From positions 30,358 to 94,357 of the forward strand of contig JAFXBF010000005.1 of assembly GCA_017516745.1 (NCBI GenBank): a stretch of DNA of 64,000 nucleotides. Reading direction: 5' to 3'. Below are positions 51,524-62,099 of the stretch, one piece after another. Numbering within the stretch: the first letter of the stretch is position 1; each line of letters begins with the position of its first letter. The stretch comes from Clostridia bacterium. Lineage in GTDB: Bacteria > Bacillota > Clostridia > Oscillospirales > Acutalibacteraceae. The translations under genes and the position numbers were made by a program. The notes under the pieces were generated by a model that was not told the DNA's origin, did no database searches, and saw only the letters and a list, made by a program, of their open reading frames with translations.

Positions 51524-52792
51524 TTGAAAAAAATATTTGCAGTTGTTTTCGCTGTGCTTATTTGCTTTTCATCTGCGCTTTGTGCATTTGCCGCATCGCA
51601 GGATGAAGTCAATGCACTCAGAGGCACAACACTCTATGTTTATAACTGGGGTGAATATATTTCAGACGGTGCAGACGATACACTTGATGTCAACAAGGCT
51701 TTTGAAGAAAAGTACGGCATCAACGTTGTTTACGATACCTTCGACAACAACGAGGTTATGTACTCAAAGCTCAAAAGCGGCGGCGTTTCCTACGATATCG
51801 TAATCCCGTCAGACTATATGATTCAGCGTATGATAAACGAGGATATGCTTGAAAAGCTTGATTTTTCAAACATACCCAACTTTGAATACATTCCCGAAAA
51901 ATACCGCAATCCCTCTTACGACCCCAAGAACGAATATTCCGTTCCCTATACCGTAGGTATGGTCGGTCTGATTTATAACTCCGCCATGGTGGACGGTACG
52001 CCGGACAGCTGGTCTGCACTGTGGGATAAGCAGTACAAGGGTCAGATTCTGATGTTCAATAACCCCCGTGATGCTTTCGGTATTGCACAGAATCTTTTGG
52101 GTATGGACTACAACACCGAATCCGAAATGTCGTGGAAGGTTGCAGCAGAGCTTCTCAAGGAGCAGAAGCAGATTTCTCCCGTTTATGTAAACGACGAAAT
52201 CTTCCTCAAAATGGAAACGGGCGAAGCTGCCTTCGGTGCTTACTATGCAGGTGATTTCCTCACAATGAAGGACAACAACCCTGACCTTGAGTTTGTTTAC
52301 CCGAAGGAAGGCACAAACTACTTTGTCGATGCCGCCTGTGTCCTCAAGGGCAGCAAGAATAAACTTGCCGCAGAGCTTTACATCAACTTCCTGCTTGACC
52401 CCGAAGTAGCTCTTGCAAACGCAGAATATATCTGCTATGCAAGTCCGCACACAGGCGTTTATACCAACCCCGAATACACTTATTTCGAGAACGAAATTCT
52501 CTATCCCGCTGACGATAATTATAAAACACAGAGTTATCTGAATCTTTCTCCCGAGACCCTTGAGCTTATGAGCTCGCTTTGGGACGATGTCAAAAACTTC
52601 AACTCCGAAGAGGGCTTAAGCAATTACGATTTCTTCTTCGGTGACGGTGAGCTGGGTTCGGCGGACGGTGTGGCTTCTCTTACTCCCGAGGGCACAAAAT
52701 ATCTGGTTTATATCCTTGTATTTGCGGCTGTCTGCTTTGCATATATTATTTTCCGTTATGCAAGAAAGAAGTACAGAGAAAGCGTAAAATAA
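51524..52792 (+). CDS. potD: Polyamine-binding protein PotD with C-terminal membrane anchor
   Basis: The extracellular substrate-binding protein of the transporter. A signal peptide (KKIFAVVFAVLICFSSALCAFA) is followed by TLYVYNWGEYISDGADD, typical for PotD, and by KSGGVSYDIVIPSDYMIQRM. No clear lipobox is present; instead the C-terminus has a hydrophobic segment (YLVYILVFAAVCFAYIIF, about residues 395-412) followed by basic residues, so the protein appears tethered by its C-terminus. I chose the TTG at 51524, nine bases after AAAGGAG. Length is 422 residues. Confidence 0.92.
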   Translation: MKKIFAVVFAVLICFSSALCAFAASQDEVNALRGTTLYVYNWGEYISDGADDTLDVNKAFEEKYGINVVYDTFDNNEVMYSKLKSGGVSYDIVIPSDYMIQRMINEDMLEKLDFSNIPNFEYIPEKYRNPSYDPKNEYSVPYTVGMVGLIYNSAMVDGTPDSWSALWDKQYKGQILMFNNPRDAFGIAQNLLGMDYNTESEMSWKVAAELLKEQKQISPVYVNDEIFLKMETGEAAFGAYYAGDFLTMKDNNPDLEFVYPKEGTNYFVDAACVLKGSKNKLAAELYINFLLDPEVALANAEYICYASPHTGVYTNPEYTYFENEILYPADDNYKTQSYLNLSPETLELMSSLWDDVKNFNSEEGLSNYDFFFGDGELGSADGVASLTPEGTKYLVYILVFAAVCFAYIIFRYARKKYRESVK

Positions 52793-52867
52793 ATCTGTTT
52801 CGGGCAGGTTGATCTGCTCAAAATTCCTTTAATTTCATAAAAATGTTAGAAATTGGCACAAAACGTG

Positions 52868-52919
52868 TTGATTTGAGCAAGTGAATATGGTAAAATAAGG
52901 GCGTTACAAGAGGTAACGC
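52868..52919 (+). promoter_or_regulatory. lacZ promoter and 5' leader hairpin
   Basis: TTGATT at 52868-52873 and TAAAAT at 52891-52896 have 17-base spacing. At the predicted transcript start lies a hairpin, GCGTTAC/GTAACGC (52901-52919), followed by an AT-rich stretch. It could stabilise the mRNA or act as a weak attenuator. Confidence 0.5.
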
Positions 52920-52936
52920 TCTTAATTTTTGTGTGA

Positions 52937-55957
<3,021 letters not shown>

Positions 55958-56755
55958 ATGAAATTTTCCGGTTGTTTAATCGCCAGCGATTATGACGGCA
56001 CCCTCTATAATAACGAGGGTGTCGTCACCCCGCAGGTAAGAGAAAAAATAGCATATTTTATCGCAAACGGCGGCAGATTTACCGTCTGTACGGGCAGAAC
56101 CGTGCAGGGCTTTCACGCCTATGAAAGCTCTTATATCAACGCACCCGTGCTCCACGCGAACGGCTCAACCTGCTACGATTACGAAACACAAACTCTCGTT
56201 TTCGGCGACAGTGTCGGTGAGGAGATTTTTGAAGCAATCCGAGCGGTTGTGAAAAATTTTCCGACCGCTTCGGTTGAAATGTACGGCTTTTACAATTCCT
56301 TTGTTATAAACAGAAGCGATACTTCTCATAATCATTTTACCTGTCAGGGCATTGAGTACGGCGTTATTTCAGACCCGTCAGAGGCGGATTTACCTTGGCA
56401 GAAGGTTATGATTTATTCTCCGGATGAATCGGCAGATATCCAGAGCTTTTTGCAGAAAAATCACCCCGAGGTGCATTTCTTGCCGACAACGGGCAGGTAT
56501 ATCGAAATTATGAAGCACGGTGTCGATAAGGGCAGCGGCCTGCTAAAGCTTGCCGACAGCCTTTGCGTACCTCACGACAAGGTCTTTGCCGTCGGCGACG
56601 GCTTTAACGACAAGGAAATGCTTGTTGCCGCCGCTATAGGCTTTGTACCGTGTAACGGCAGTAAAGAAGCATTAAGCGTTGCAGACAAGGTAGTTCGCTC
56701 CAACAATGACGGTGCCGTTGCACACGTAATTGAAATTCTTGACGAAATGTTTTAA
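55958..56755 (+). CDS. Cof-type HAD family phosphatase
   Basis: A HAD superfamily IIB sugar-phosphatase-like enzyme. Motif I ASDYDGTLYNNEG near residue 10, motif II TVCTGRT, a cap domain in the middle, and motifs III/IV with DKGSGLLKLADSL and VGDGFNDKEMLVAA are present. Length is 265 residues. It starts directly after the lacZ stop, so the two are expressed together; it may dephosphorylate sugar phosphates. Confidence 0.9.
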   Translation: MKFSGCLIASDYDGTLYNNEGVVTPQVREKIAYFIANGGRFTVCTGRTVQGFHAYESSYINAPVLHANGSTCYDYETQTLVFGDSVGEEIFEAIRAVVKNFPTASVEMYGFYNSFVINRSDTSHNHFTCQGIEYGVISDPSEADLPWQKVMIYSPDESADIQSFLQKNHPEVHFLPTTGRYIEIMKHGVDKGSGLLKLADSLCVPHDKVFAVGDGFNDKEMLVAAAIGFVPCNGSKEALSVADKVVRSNNDGAVAHVIEILDEMF

Positions 56756-56762
56756 AAACCAT

Positions 56763-56807
56763 TTGACTTATTTCTTCGGCTGTGGTATCATACTGTAGCC
56801 GAAGAAA
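56763..56807 (+). promoter_or_regulatory. tRNA-Leu promoter overlapping the terminator of the upstream operon
   Basis: TTGACT at 56763-56768 and TATCAT at 56786-56791 have 17-base spacing, with a TGG extension of the -10 box. The same bases form a terminator hairpin: TTTCTTCGGCT at 56771-56781 with AGCCGAAGAAA at 56797-56807, then T. The end of one unit and the start of the next share one sequence. Confidence 0.68.
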
Positions 56808-56816
56808 TTTCAGCAC

Positions 56817-56903
56817 GCCGGTGTGGCGAAATCGGCAGACGCAAGGGACTTAAAATCCCTCGGTGGCAACACCGTACCGGTTCAAGTCCGGTCACCGGCA
56901 CCA
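56817..56903 (+). tRNA. tRNA-Leu (anticodon TAA)
   Basis: An 87-base type II tRNA: acceptor GCCGGTG with CACCGGC, a long variable arm, T-loop GGTTCAAGTCC and encoded CCA. The anticodon loop CTTAAAA reads TAA, leucine. Mobile/defence-type genes begin right after it, so its 3' end may be an integration site. Confidence 0.96.
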
Positions 56904-56910
56904 AAGCAAT

Positions 56911-56955
56911 ATAATCCGAACCAGATCTTCCCTGTGGGAGACGGGTTCGGATTAT
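56911..56955 (+). terminator. Terminator hairpin after tRNA-Leu
   Basis: ATAATCCGAACC at 56911-56922 is fully complementary to GGTTCGGATTAT at 56944-56955; an inner TCTTCCC/GGGAGA part extends it. From 56956 to 57060 I see no supported gene, only an open frame without a start that ends in a basic tail. Confidence 0.72.
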
Positions 56956-57073
56956 TTGTTTATTTCGAGAAGTTTGAGGACACTCACTTCAAAAACGGAA
57001 TAATCAAGCGTCCGACCTCAAAACCAAGAGGACCGAGAAAGAAGAAACAATCTTGATTATGGAGGACTTGATT

Positions 57074-57319
57074 ATGAAAAAACTGATTAGTTGTGAATTC
57101 AACTTTGACACCGTCTGCGTGGAGCTGAAGTTTTCTGATGGCAGTATGATTGCTATTGATACCATTGCTGTAGAGAATGAGATCGCTGACAATATGTATC
57201 AGCGGTCAGAGCTGGACTATCTGATCTACAACGACCCGGTAGGATATGCCGAGCTGATACTCAACGGCGATCCAGAAACCTATTTAAAAACTGCAACCGA
57301 ATACAAGCCATTGGACTAA
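57074..57319 (+). CDS. Small conserved protein, DUF6061-like
   Basis: An 81-residue protein beginning MKKLISCEFNFDTVCVELKF and ending in a short helix (PVGYAELILNGDPETYLK). I recall this as the DUF6061 family, which is common in Firmicute mobile elements. The beta-rich start and helical end suggest a compact fold; function is unknown. The ATG at 57074 is chosen because GGAGG lies nine bases upstream. Confidence 0.72.
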   Translation: MKKLISCEFNFDTVCVELKFSDGSMIAIDTIAVENEIADNMYQRSELDYLIYNDPVGYAELILNGDPETYLKTATEYKPLD

Positions 57320-57551
57320 TCACCACATACGGCTTTTCCGTATCTGGTTTTGCCATATATGGTAAAACCACGTCTGGAAATTCCCGCACAAATAAATATA
57401 GATAAAAGAAATACTAATATAAAGAATTACTGACCAATATTCTTTCTTTTCTATTCCGATGAATGAAATGAATCGAAATGAAAAAGGAACACAAGATCTG
57501 ATTCTTGAGTAATTTGTTTTCTGCTATATTCCGGTGCAGATATAGCAAGTT

Positions 57552-57648
57552 AAAGCCGCCATAAGGAGCGTTTGTTCCCTGTGGCGGCTTTCATTATGCA
57601 AAGATATAGAGAAATGGCTCAGAGAGCGTTTGTTGCCCTCTGAGCCAT
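57552..57648. repeat. Two hairpins sharing one loop sequence
   Basis: The first hairpin pairs AAAGCCGCC (57552-57560) with GGCGGCTTT (57583-57591). The second pairs ATGGCTCAGAG (57614-57624) with CTCTGAGCCAT (57638-57648). Different stems surround almost the same loop: GAGCGTTTGTTCCCT in the first and GAGCGTTTGTTGCCCT in the second. They lie between convergent genes and may terminate both, but loop conservation suggests another role. From 57320 to 57551 I see nothing else supportable. Confidence 0.65.
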
Positions 57649-57658
57649 GTTTGTATCG

Positions 57659-57853
57659 TTAAACGGACTTGCCGCTATTGTTGTCTTTGGATGTCTTGAG
57701 TCTTTCTTGTTCCGCTTTCCATTCTGCGAACTCTCGCTGTCCTTCTTCGCTTTGATAGTATGCCATGATGTCGGGAAGGAGTCGGCGAGCGATGCTTTCG
57801 ATGGTGTGCTGTGGAATGTTAGTATTATTTATGAGTTTTTTACGTCTACCCAA
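57659..57853 (-). CDS. Small mobile-element protein, possibly 5'-truncated
   Basis: A 64-residue helical protein (GRRKKLINNTNIPQHTIE, then IARRLLPDIMAYYQSEEGQREFAEWKAEQERL). This type of small protein is frequent beside recombinase or relaxase genes in Clostridia; I cannot name its function. The start is TTG at 57853 with GGAGG six bases upstream. The same frame stays open upstream to an ATG at 57928, apart from one TAA at 57898-57896; the segment in between (DTFKFKHQHTKEEL) looks like coding sequence. The gene may thus be broken, or may start by reinitiation. Confidence 0.65.
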   Translation of the reverse strand: MGRRKKLINNTNIPQHTIESIARRLLPDIMAYYQSEEGQREFAEWKAEQERLKTSKDNNSGKSV

Positions 57854-57948
57854 GAGTTCCTCCTTCGTATGCTGGTGTTTGAATTTGAAGGTGTCTTAGG
57901 TGTCTTTGGCGTTTGTGTTCGGCATCATTCCTTTCGTTTTGTTGTATG

Positions 57949-57994
57949 AAAAAAGCAGACCCTGTGTCAAGCAAAAGCTTGTATAGGTGTCTGC
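57949..57994 (-). terminator. Leader terminator upstream of the small mobile-element gene
   Basis: On the minus strand GCAGAC pairs with GTCTGC, an inner CAAGC/GCTTG stem lies within, and six T follow. It sits between a consensus promoter and the gene, so it is a candidate attenuator. No gene was seen on the plus strand from 57854 to 58165. Confidence 0.72.
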
Positions 57995-58023
57995 GTGTCT
58001 TAGATGTCTTTGTTTACACAATT

Positions 58024-58052
58024 ATTATAGCAAAAAAGATGCGTTTTGTCAA
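58024..58052 (-). promoter_or_regulatory. Consensus promoter for the small mobile-element gene
   Basis: On the minus strand a perfect TTGACA and a perfect TATAAT are 17 bases apart. The transcript would have a leader of about 160 bases that contains the terminator at 57949-57994. Confidence 0.78.
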
Positions 58053-58165
58053 GATTTTCACAGGATTCGTGAAATACAGGGTCTTTGCAATTTGCTTGCG
58101 AATGCCATAACACAAGAAAGAATCGTGCAAATCGGTCGAAATTAACCGAAAGTTTTGAAACTCTA

Positions 58166-58194
58166 TTGAAAAAAGTCATAATTTGATGTATAAT
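58166..58194 (+). promoter_or_regulatory. Promoter for the XRE-McrBC operon
   Basis: TTGAAA at 58166-58171 and TATAAT at 58189-58194 with 17-base spacing lie 34 bases before the regulator start. Confidence 0.78.
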
Positions 58195-58228
58195 ATATAA
58201 TAAGAGATTTTATAACGAGGTGAACGCA

Positions 58229-58444
58229 ATGAAAGCAAGCTATAAAAAACTCTGGAAACTGCTCGTTGACAAAGAAATGAGTAAAGGTGATTTGCACAAG
58301 GCAAGTGGTTTATCCTCAAGCACCATGACTAAGCTGAGAAAAAGTGAAGATGTGTCTATGGAGGCACTGAGAAAAATTTGTATTGCTCTTAATTGTAATA
58401 TTGCCGACATTGTGGAATTTGTTGATGATTCTACACCAAACTAA
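58229..58444 (+). CDS. XRE family helix-turn-helix regulator
   Basis: A 71-residue Cro/C1-type DNA-binding protein: YKKLWKLLVDKEMSKGDLHKASGLSSSTMTKLRK contains the helix-turn-helix, and CIALNCNIADIVEFV is the conserved end. Similar small regulators are often found with restriction systems and mobile elements. The ATG at 58229 follows GAGGTG by six bases. It is first in the operon and probably controls the McrBC genes behind it, as C-proteins do for restriction systems. Confidence 0.88.
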   Translation: MKASYKKLWKLLVDKEMSKGDLHKASGLSSSTMTKLRKSEDVSMEALRKICIALNCNIADIVEFVDDSTPN

Positions 58445-58464
58445 CTGTCACAGGGGGGATCGAC

Positions 58465-58887
58465 ATGGGAACCGATGCCAATAGATTTCAAAACATAATT
58501 AAATACCTTCCTCTGTTGGAAGACGATACTTTCGGAGCTTGGATTATAGACCGTGAAAACGATGGAACATCAGATCACCCCATTCAGATGCCCTTTGTTA
58601 ATTACTCGGAAATGGTGCATCATTTTATTGAAGATGTTTATGCCTTTGTTGATGAGAACAAGGATTTTGAGTTGAATCACTATTACAACATTTTAGAGCA
58701 GAACGGTCTGGAATGGGGTTCAAAATCTATGAGTGAGGCGGATGTATCACGTTTAGATGGTAAATGTATTATGGCGATGATTGTAGGAGCTGTTCGAGCA
58801 GAGCGTTTCTGTGATGGAGCATTGCTTGGCTTTTTCAAAGACGGCAGTATTCGAAGATGGTTAGAGAGATTAAAAGAGGTGGTATAA
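58465..58887 (+). CDS. DUF6508-like protein
   Basis: A 140-residue acidic, mainly helical protein (FQNIIKYLPLLEDDTFGAWI, then FVNYSEMVHHFIEDVYAFV). I recall similar proteins as the DUF6508 family. The pattern ADVSRLDGKCIMAMIVGAVRAERFCDGALLGFFKDGSIRRWLERL is the conserved C-terminal part. GGGGGG precedes the ATG. It sits between the regulator and mcrB with no gap to the latter, so it may be a subunit or regulator of the McrBC system; its function is unknown. Confidence 0.72.
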   Translation: MGTDANRFQNIIKYLPLLEDDTFGAWIIDRENDGTSDHPIQMPFVNYSEMVHHFIEDVYAFVDENKDFELNHYYNILEQNGLEWGSKSMSEADVSRLDGKCIMAMIVGAVRAERFCDGALLGFFKDGSIRRWLERLKEVV

Positions 58888-61800
58888 ATGTTTAGCAGAG
58901 ATGAGTTTATGTCTTATGTAGGCAGTGCAAGTGGCAGCAGTTATGCCGCTGGTTTAAAAGCCATTGAAAGTATATACGGCGTGGATATTGATGCCGAATA
59001 CGCAGGAGATAAATGCCGTAATTTGTTCCAGAAACTTGAGCAAGATAAAAGAAGCACAGAGCTTAATAAAACGGAACTTAAAAGACGAAGTGACATGACT
59101 TCGCACCTAAAAAAATACGTCGAATACCGTGAAAACACTACTGCTATGGGACAACGCAAGCTCTTTGTATCTTGGATGCAGGGTCAACCTCGCAGAGACG
59201 ATCCGACAAAGAAATACTCGGTCGAGACAATCAATGGGGCCGCAGATAAACTGCAATCAGGCTTGAAAAAGCTTGGTGTGTTCAAGTATGCGGAGGTCAA
59301 TTGTTTTGCGATCACAGATCCAGAGTATTTTGCTGAACTCCACAAAGCCTGCTATACAAAGGCCGAGGAGTCCGATAAAAAGCAAGGACATCGTGATTTT
59401 AGAAACGGTCTGGATTTCTATATGCAATTTCTCAATGAGCAGAACAATACTAACATCATACCGACAAGCCCTATGAAAGAAAAAATCAAACTCATCATAG
59501 ATGCGTATAAGGCTGACTTTGAGCGTGTAAACCAAGAAGAACGCTACAAATGGGAAGCCGTTGGTTGTTATCAGCGCAACTGGGAGATCGAAGCAGAAAA
59601 CTTCGCGCAAATGTACGCCGATGCGTTTAAGGAAGCAAGTAACCTACTTTCTGCAAACATGTATTGGCCCTATAAAATGGTCATCACATTTGCAGAGCAG
59701 GAGCCGGACAAAGTTCGTGAGCTTTTCAAGATGCTCTATAACGAAGAAATCCCCCTTGCTCAGAGATACGTTGACTTCCGTGCAGCCTTTGACGAGTTCT
59801 ATAAGCCGCAGAAGCTCAACCACTATCAGGATTTACACGCTATCTCCGTGTACCTTTCTTTTGAATACCCCGATAAATACTACATCTACAAGTACAAGGT
59901 CTTTAAGGATTTCAGCAGCAACATCGGCTATGTAACTGACCGTTCCAAGTTCCAATCCGAAGTCTATAAACTTGAAGCGTTCTTTGATATGTGCGAGTTG
60001 GTTCTGGATGAAGTCAAGAAGGATACAGAACTGCAGGAAATTAGCTCTGCTCGTCTGGATGAAAGCTGCTATTTAGACACCGACTTGCATCTGCTCACTC
60101 ACGATATTGTTTATTTCGGCAGCAAGAACGCCTTGACGGATGATACGGTAACCGACGATTGGTGGCCCTCACTTGACGAATACGACCCCAATCTATCCAA
60201 AGAGGATTGGAAGAAGTACATCCTTGAAATCGAGTTACCCGATCATCCCTCTCCTATGCAAATGCTGAAAGCCATGATGGAGCTTGACGGTGAGGCATCT
60301 TGTAAGCGCCTATCTCAGCTCTATGGCGGGACTGTATCTGCTTATGTTGGTTGCGCAGTCAATCTCGGCAAGAGAGTTAAAAAGTATTTCGGTTTGCCTG
60401 CCTGCATGGACGGCGACCAAGAAAGATATTTCCCCAATCCGTTCCTGGGCAAGAACGTGATTGAGGATGGCGTTAAAAACTATTGCTATAAAATCAGACC
60501 GGAGCTTTATGAAGCTCTGCAGGAGATCGACTTGTCTCATATTTCTGCAAAGTACGAGGAGGATGAAGAAGTGTCTGAAAGCACACAAAAGACCGATGTA
60601 AATAAGAATACAATTCTTTACGGCCCTCCTGGTACGGGCAAAACCTACAACACCGTTGTCTATGCGGTTGCGATTATCGAGAACAAGCTGCTCGCTGATG
60701 TGAAGAATGAAAGCTATTCTGATGTGTTGGAAAGATACAACGCATATAGAGCCGAGGGGCTGATCGAGTTTACTACGTTCCATCAGTCTTATGGCTATGA
60801 GGAGTTTATTGAGGGTATCAAGCCTGTCATGGACAACACGGACGAAGATCGCAGCGACATCCAGTATTCTATTGAAGACGGCTTGTTCAAGGCTTTCTGC
60901 AACAAGTCGGCTATGCCTGCTGCGAAAAAATCCAATCTGGATTTGGGCCTTAATAAGACTCCTACCATCTGGAAAGTCTCTCTGTGGTCAACCGGCGACA
61001 ACCCTACCCGAACGGAGTGCCTCAATAACGGTCATATCCGAATTGGATGGGATGATTATGGCCCCGACATTACCGACGATACCGACTTTACTGAAAACGG
61101 CGGTAAGAACGTATTGAACAGCTTCATCTACAAGATGAAAGTTGGTGATATTGTTTTCTCCTGCTATTCCAGTACGACTATTGACGCAATCGGTGTTGTG
61201 ACTGGAGATTATGAGTGGTGCGGCAACCAGTTTGATGATGGTCTGAACCGTATGAGAAAGGTGAAGTGGATCGTTAAAGGCATCAATGAAGATATTGTTG
61301 AAATAAATGGCGGTTCTACCATGACCCTTTCCACCGTCTACAAACTGAAGGTTTCTCTTGCTGATGCACTGGCTCTTATTCAGAAACACCTGCCTGCTAC
61401 AGTTCAGATGGACGAAAAGAAAAACCATGTATTTATCATCGACGAGATTAACAGAGGTAACATCAGCAAGATCTTTGGTGAGCTGATTACGCTGATTGAA
61501 TCTTCTAAGCGTATCGGTCAACCGGAGGGTATGAGAGCTAAATTGCCTTATTCTCAGCAGTTGTTTGGTGTGCCCGACAATGTTTACATCATCGGCACCA
61601 TGAACACCGCAGACCGCTCTATCGCGACTATTGACACCGCTTTGAGACGTCGCTTCCGTTTCAAGGAAATGATGCCCGATGCTGATGTGCTGAAAGGTAT
61701 CAGCGTTGAGGATATTTCTGTATCGGAAATGCTCGCGCGGATGAACAAGCGCATTTCCGTTCTCTATGACAGAGAACACACTATTGGACACGCTTATTTT

Positions 61801-62079
61801 ATTCCGCTGAGAGATAATCCTACAATCGAGCAGTTGGCGGAAATCTTCGAGAACGCCATCGTTCCTCTGTTGCAGGAATACTTTTACGAGGATTATGAAA
61901 AGATCCGCCTTGTCCTGGGTGACAACAATAAGGATAACAAAGAAGAGCAGTTCATTGTTGTGGTTGAAAACGACTACAACGAATTGTTCGGAAGTGTAGA
62001 CATTGGTTTCGATGACTCTGTTACATACGAAATCAATCGTGCTGCCTTTGACAATATCGAGGCATACCGTTCGATCTAA
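58888..62079 (+). CDS. mcrB: McrB-type AAA+ ATPase/GTPase with inserted EVE/PUA-like domain
   Basis: The motor and target-recognition subunit of a McrBC-type modification-dependent system. Residues 1-560 are a large N-terminal region I do not recognise as one domain. The AAA+ core has Walker A GPPGTGKT at 579-586, FTTFHQSYGYEEFIEGIKP, Walker B FIIDEINRGN with Asp852-Glu853, and the McrB signature MNTADRS at about 905 before ALRRRF. About 270 residues separate Walker A and B, against roughly 80 in E. coli McrB. The extra part (about 680-845) has TIWKVSLWS, HIRIGWDDYG and YKMKVGDIVFSC, resembling EVE/PUA-type modified-base readers. Total length is 1063 residues. The start follows AAAGAGGTGG. 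Confidence 0.87.
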   Translation: MFSRDEFMSYVGSASGSSYAAGLKAIESIYGVDIDAEYAGDKCRNLFQKLEQDKRSTELNKTELKRRSDMTSHLKKYVEYRENTTAMGQRKLFVSWMQGQPRRDDPTKKYSVETINGAADKLQSGLKKLGVFKYAEVNCFAITDPEYFAELHKACYTKAEESDKKQGHRDFRNGLDFYMQFLNEQNNTNIIPTSPMKEKIKLIIDAYKADFERVNQEERYKWEAVGCYQRNWEIEAENFAQMYADAFKEASNLLSANMYWPYKMVITFAEQEPDKVRELFKMLYNEEIPLAQRYVDFRAAFDEFYKPQKLNHYQDLHAISVYLSFEYPDKYYIYKYKVFKDFSSNIGYVTDRSKFQSEVYKLEAFFDMCELVLDEVKKDTELQEISSARLDESCYLDTDLHLLTHDIVYFGSKNALTDDTVTDDWWPSLDEYDPNLSKEDWKKYILEIELPDHPSPMQMLKAMMELDGEASCKRLSQLYGGTVSAYVGCAVNLGKRVKKYFGLPACMDGDQERYFPNPFLGKNVIEDGVKNYCYKIRPELYEALQEIDLSHISAKYEEDEEVSESTQKTDVNKNTILYGPPGTGKTYNTVVYAVAIIENKLLADVKNESYSDVLERYNAYRAEGLIEFTTFHQSYGYEEFIEGIKPVMDNTDEDRSDIQYSIEDGLFKAFCNKSAMPAAKKSNLDLGLNKTPTIWKVSLWSTGDNPTRTECLNNGHIRIGWDDYGPDITDDTDFTENGGKNVLNSFIYKMKVGDIVFSCYSSTTIDAIGVVTGDYEWCGNQFDDGLNRMRKVKWIVKGINEDIVEINGGSTMTLSTVYKLKVSLADALALIQKHLPATVQMDEKKNHVFIIDEINRGNISKIFGELITLIESSKRIGQPEGMRAKLPYSQQLFGVPDNVYIIGTMNTADRSIATIDTALRRRFRFKEMMPDADVLKGISVEDISVSEMLARMNKRISVLYDREHTIGHAYFIPLRDNPTIEQLAEIFENAIVPLLQEYFYEDYEKIRLVLGDNNKDNKEEQFIVVVENDYNELFGSVDIGFDDSVTYEINRAAFDNIEAYRSI

Positions 62080-62099
62080 TGATTCTTTGAGGTGTTAGA

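Noticed and set aside
52901-52930. A strong terminator in the lacZ leader
   Set aside because: The 7-bp stem is followed by a mixed AT stretch rather than a T run; it is more likely a 5' stabilising hairpin or a weak attenuator.
56911-56923. A second copy of the MITE-like end, based on shared TATAATCCGAACC
   Set aside because: Only 13 bases match the left end at 30378-30402, the GAGTG start and TA border are missing, and the sequence is explained by the tRNA-Leu terminator stem.
56823-57056. A 77-residue open frame starting inside tRNA-Leu
   Set aside because: Its first third is the tRNA itself read as protein, and no ribosome site is present. Only the basic C-terminal part might derive from a real gene.
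57647-57949. A plus-strand open frame of 100 codons
   Set aside because: It is antisense to the small mobile-element gene, which has a better start site and a typical protein pattern.
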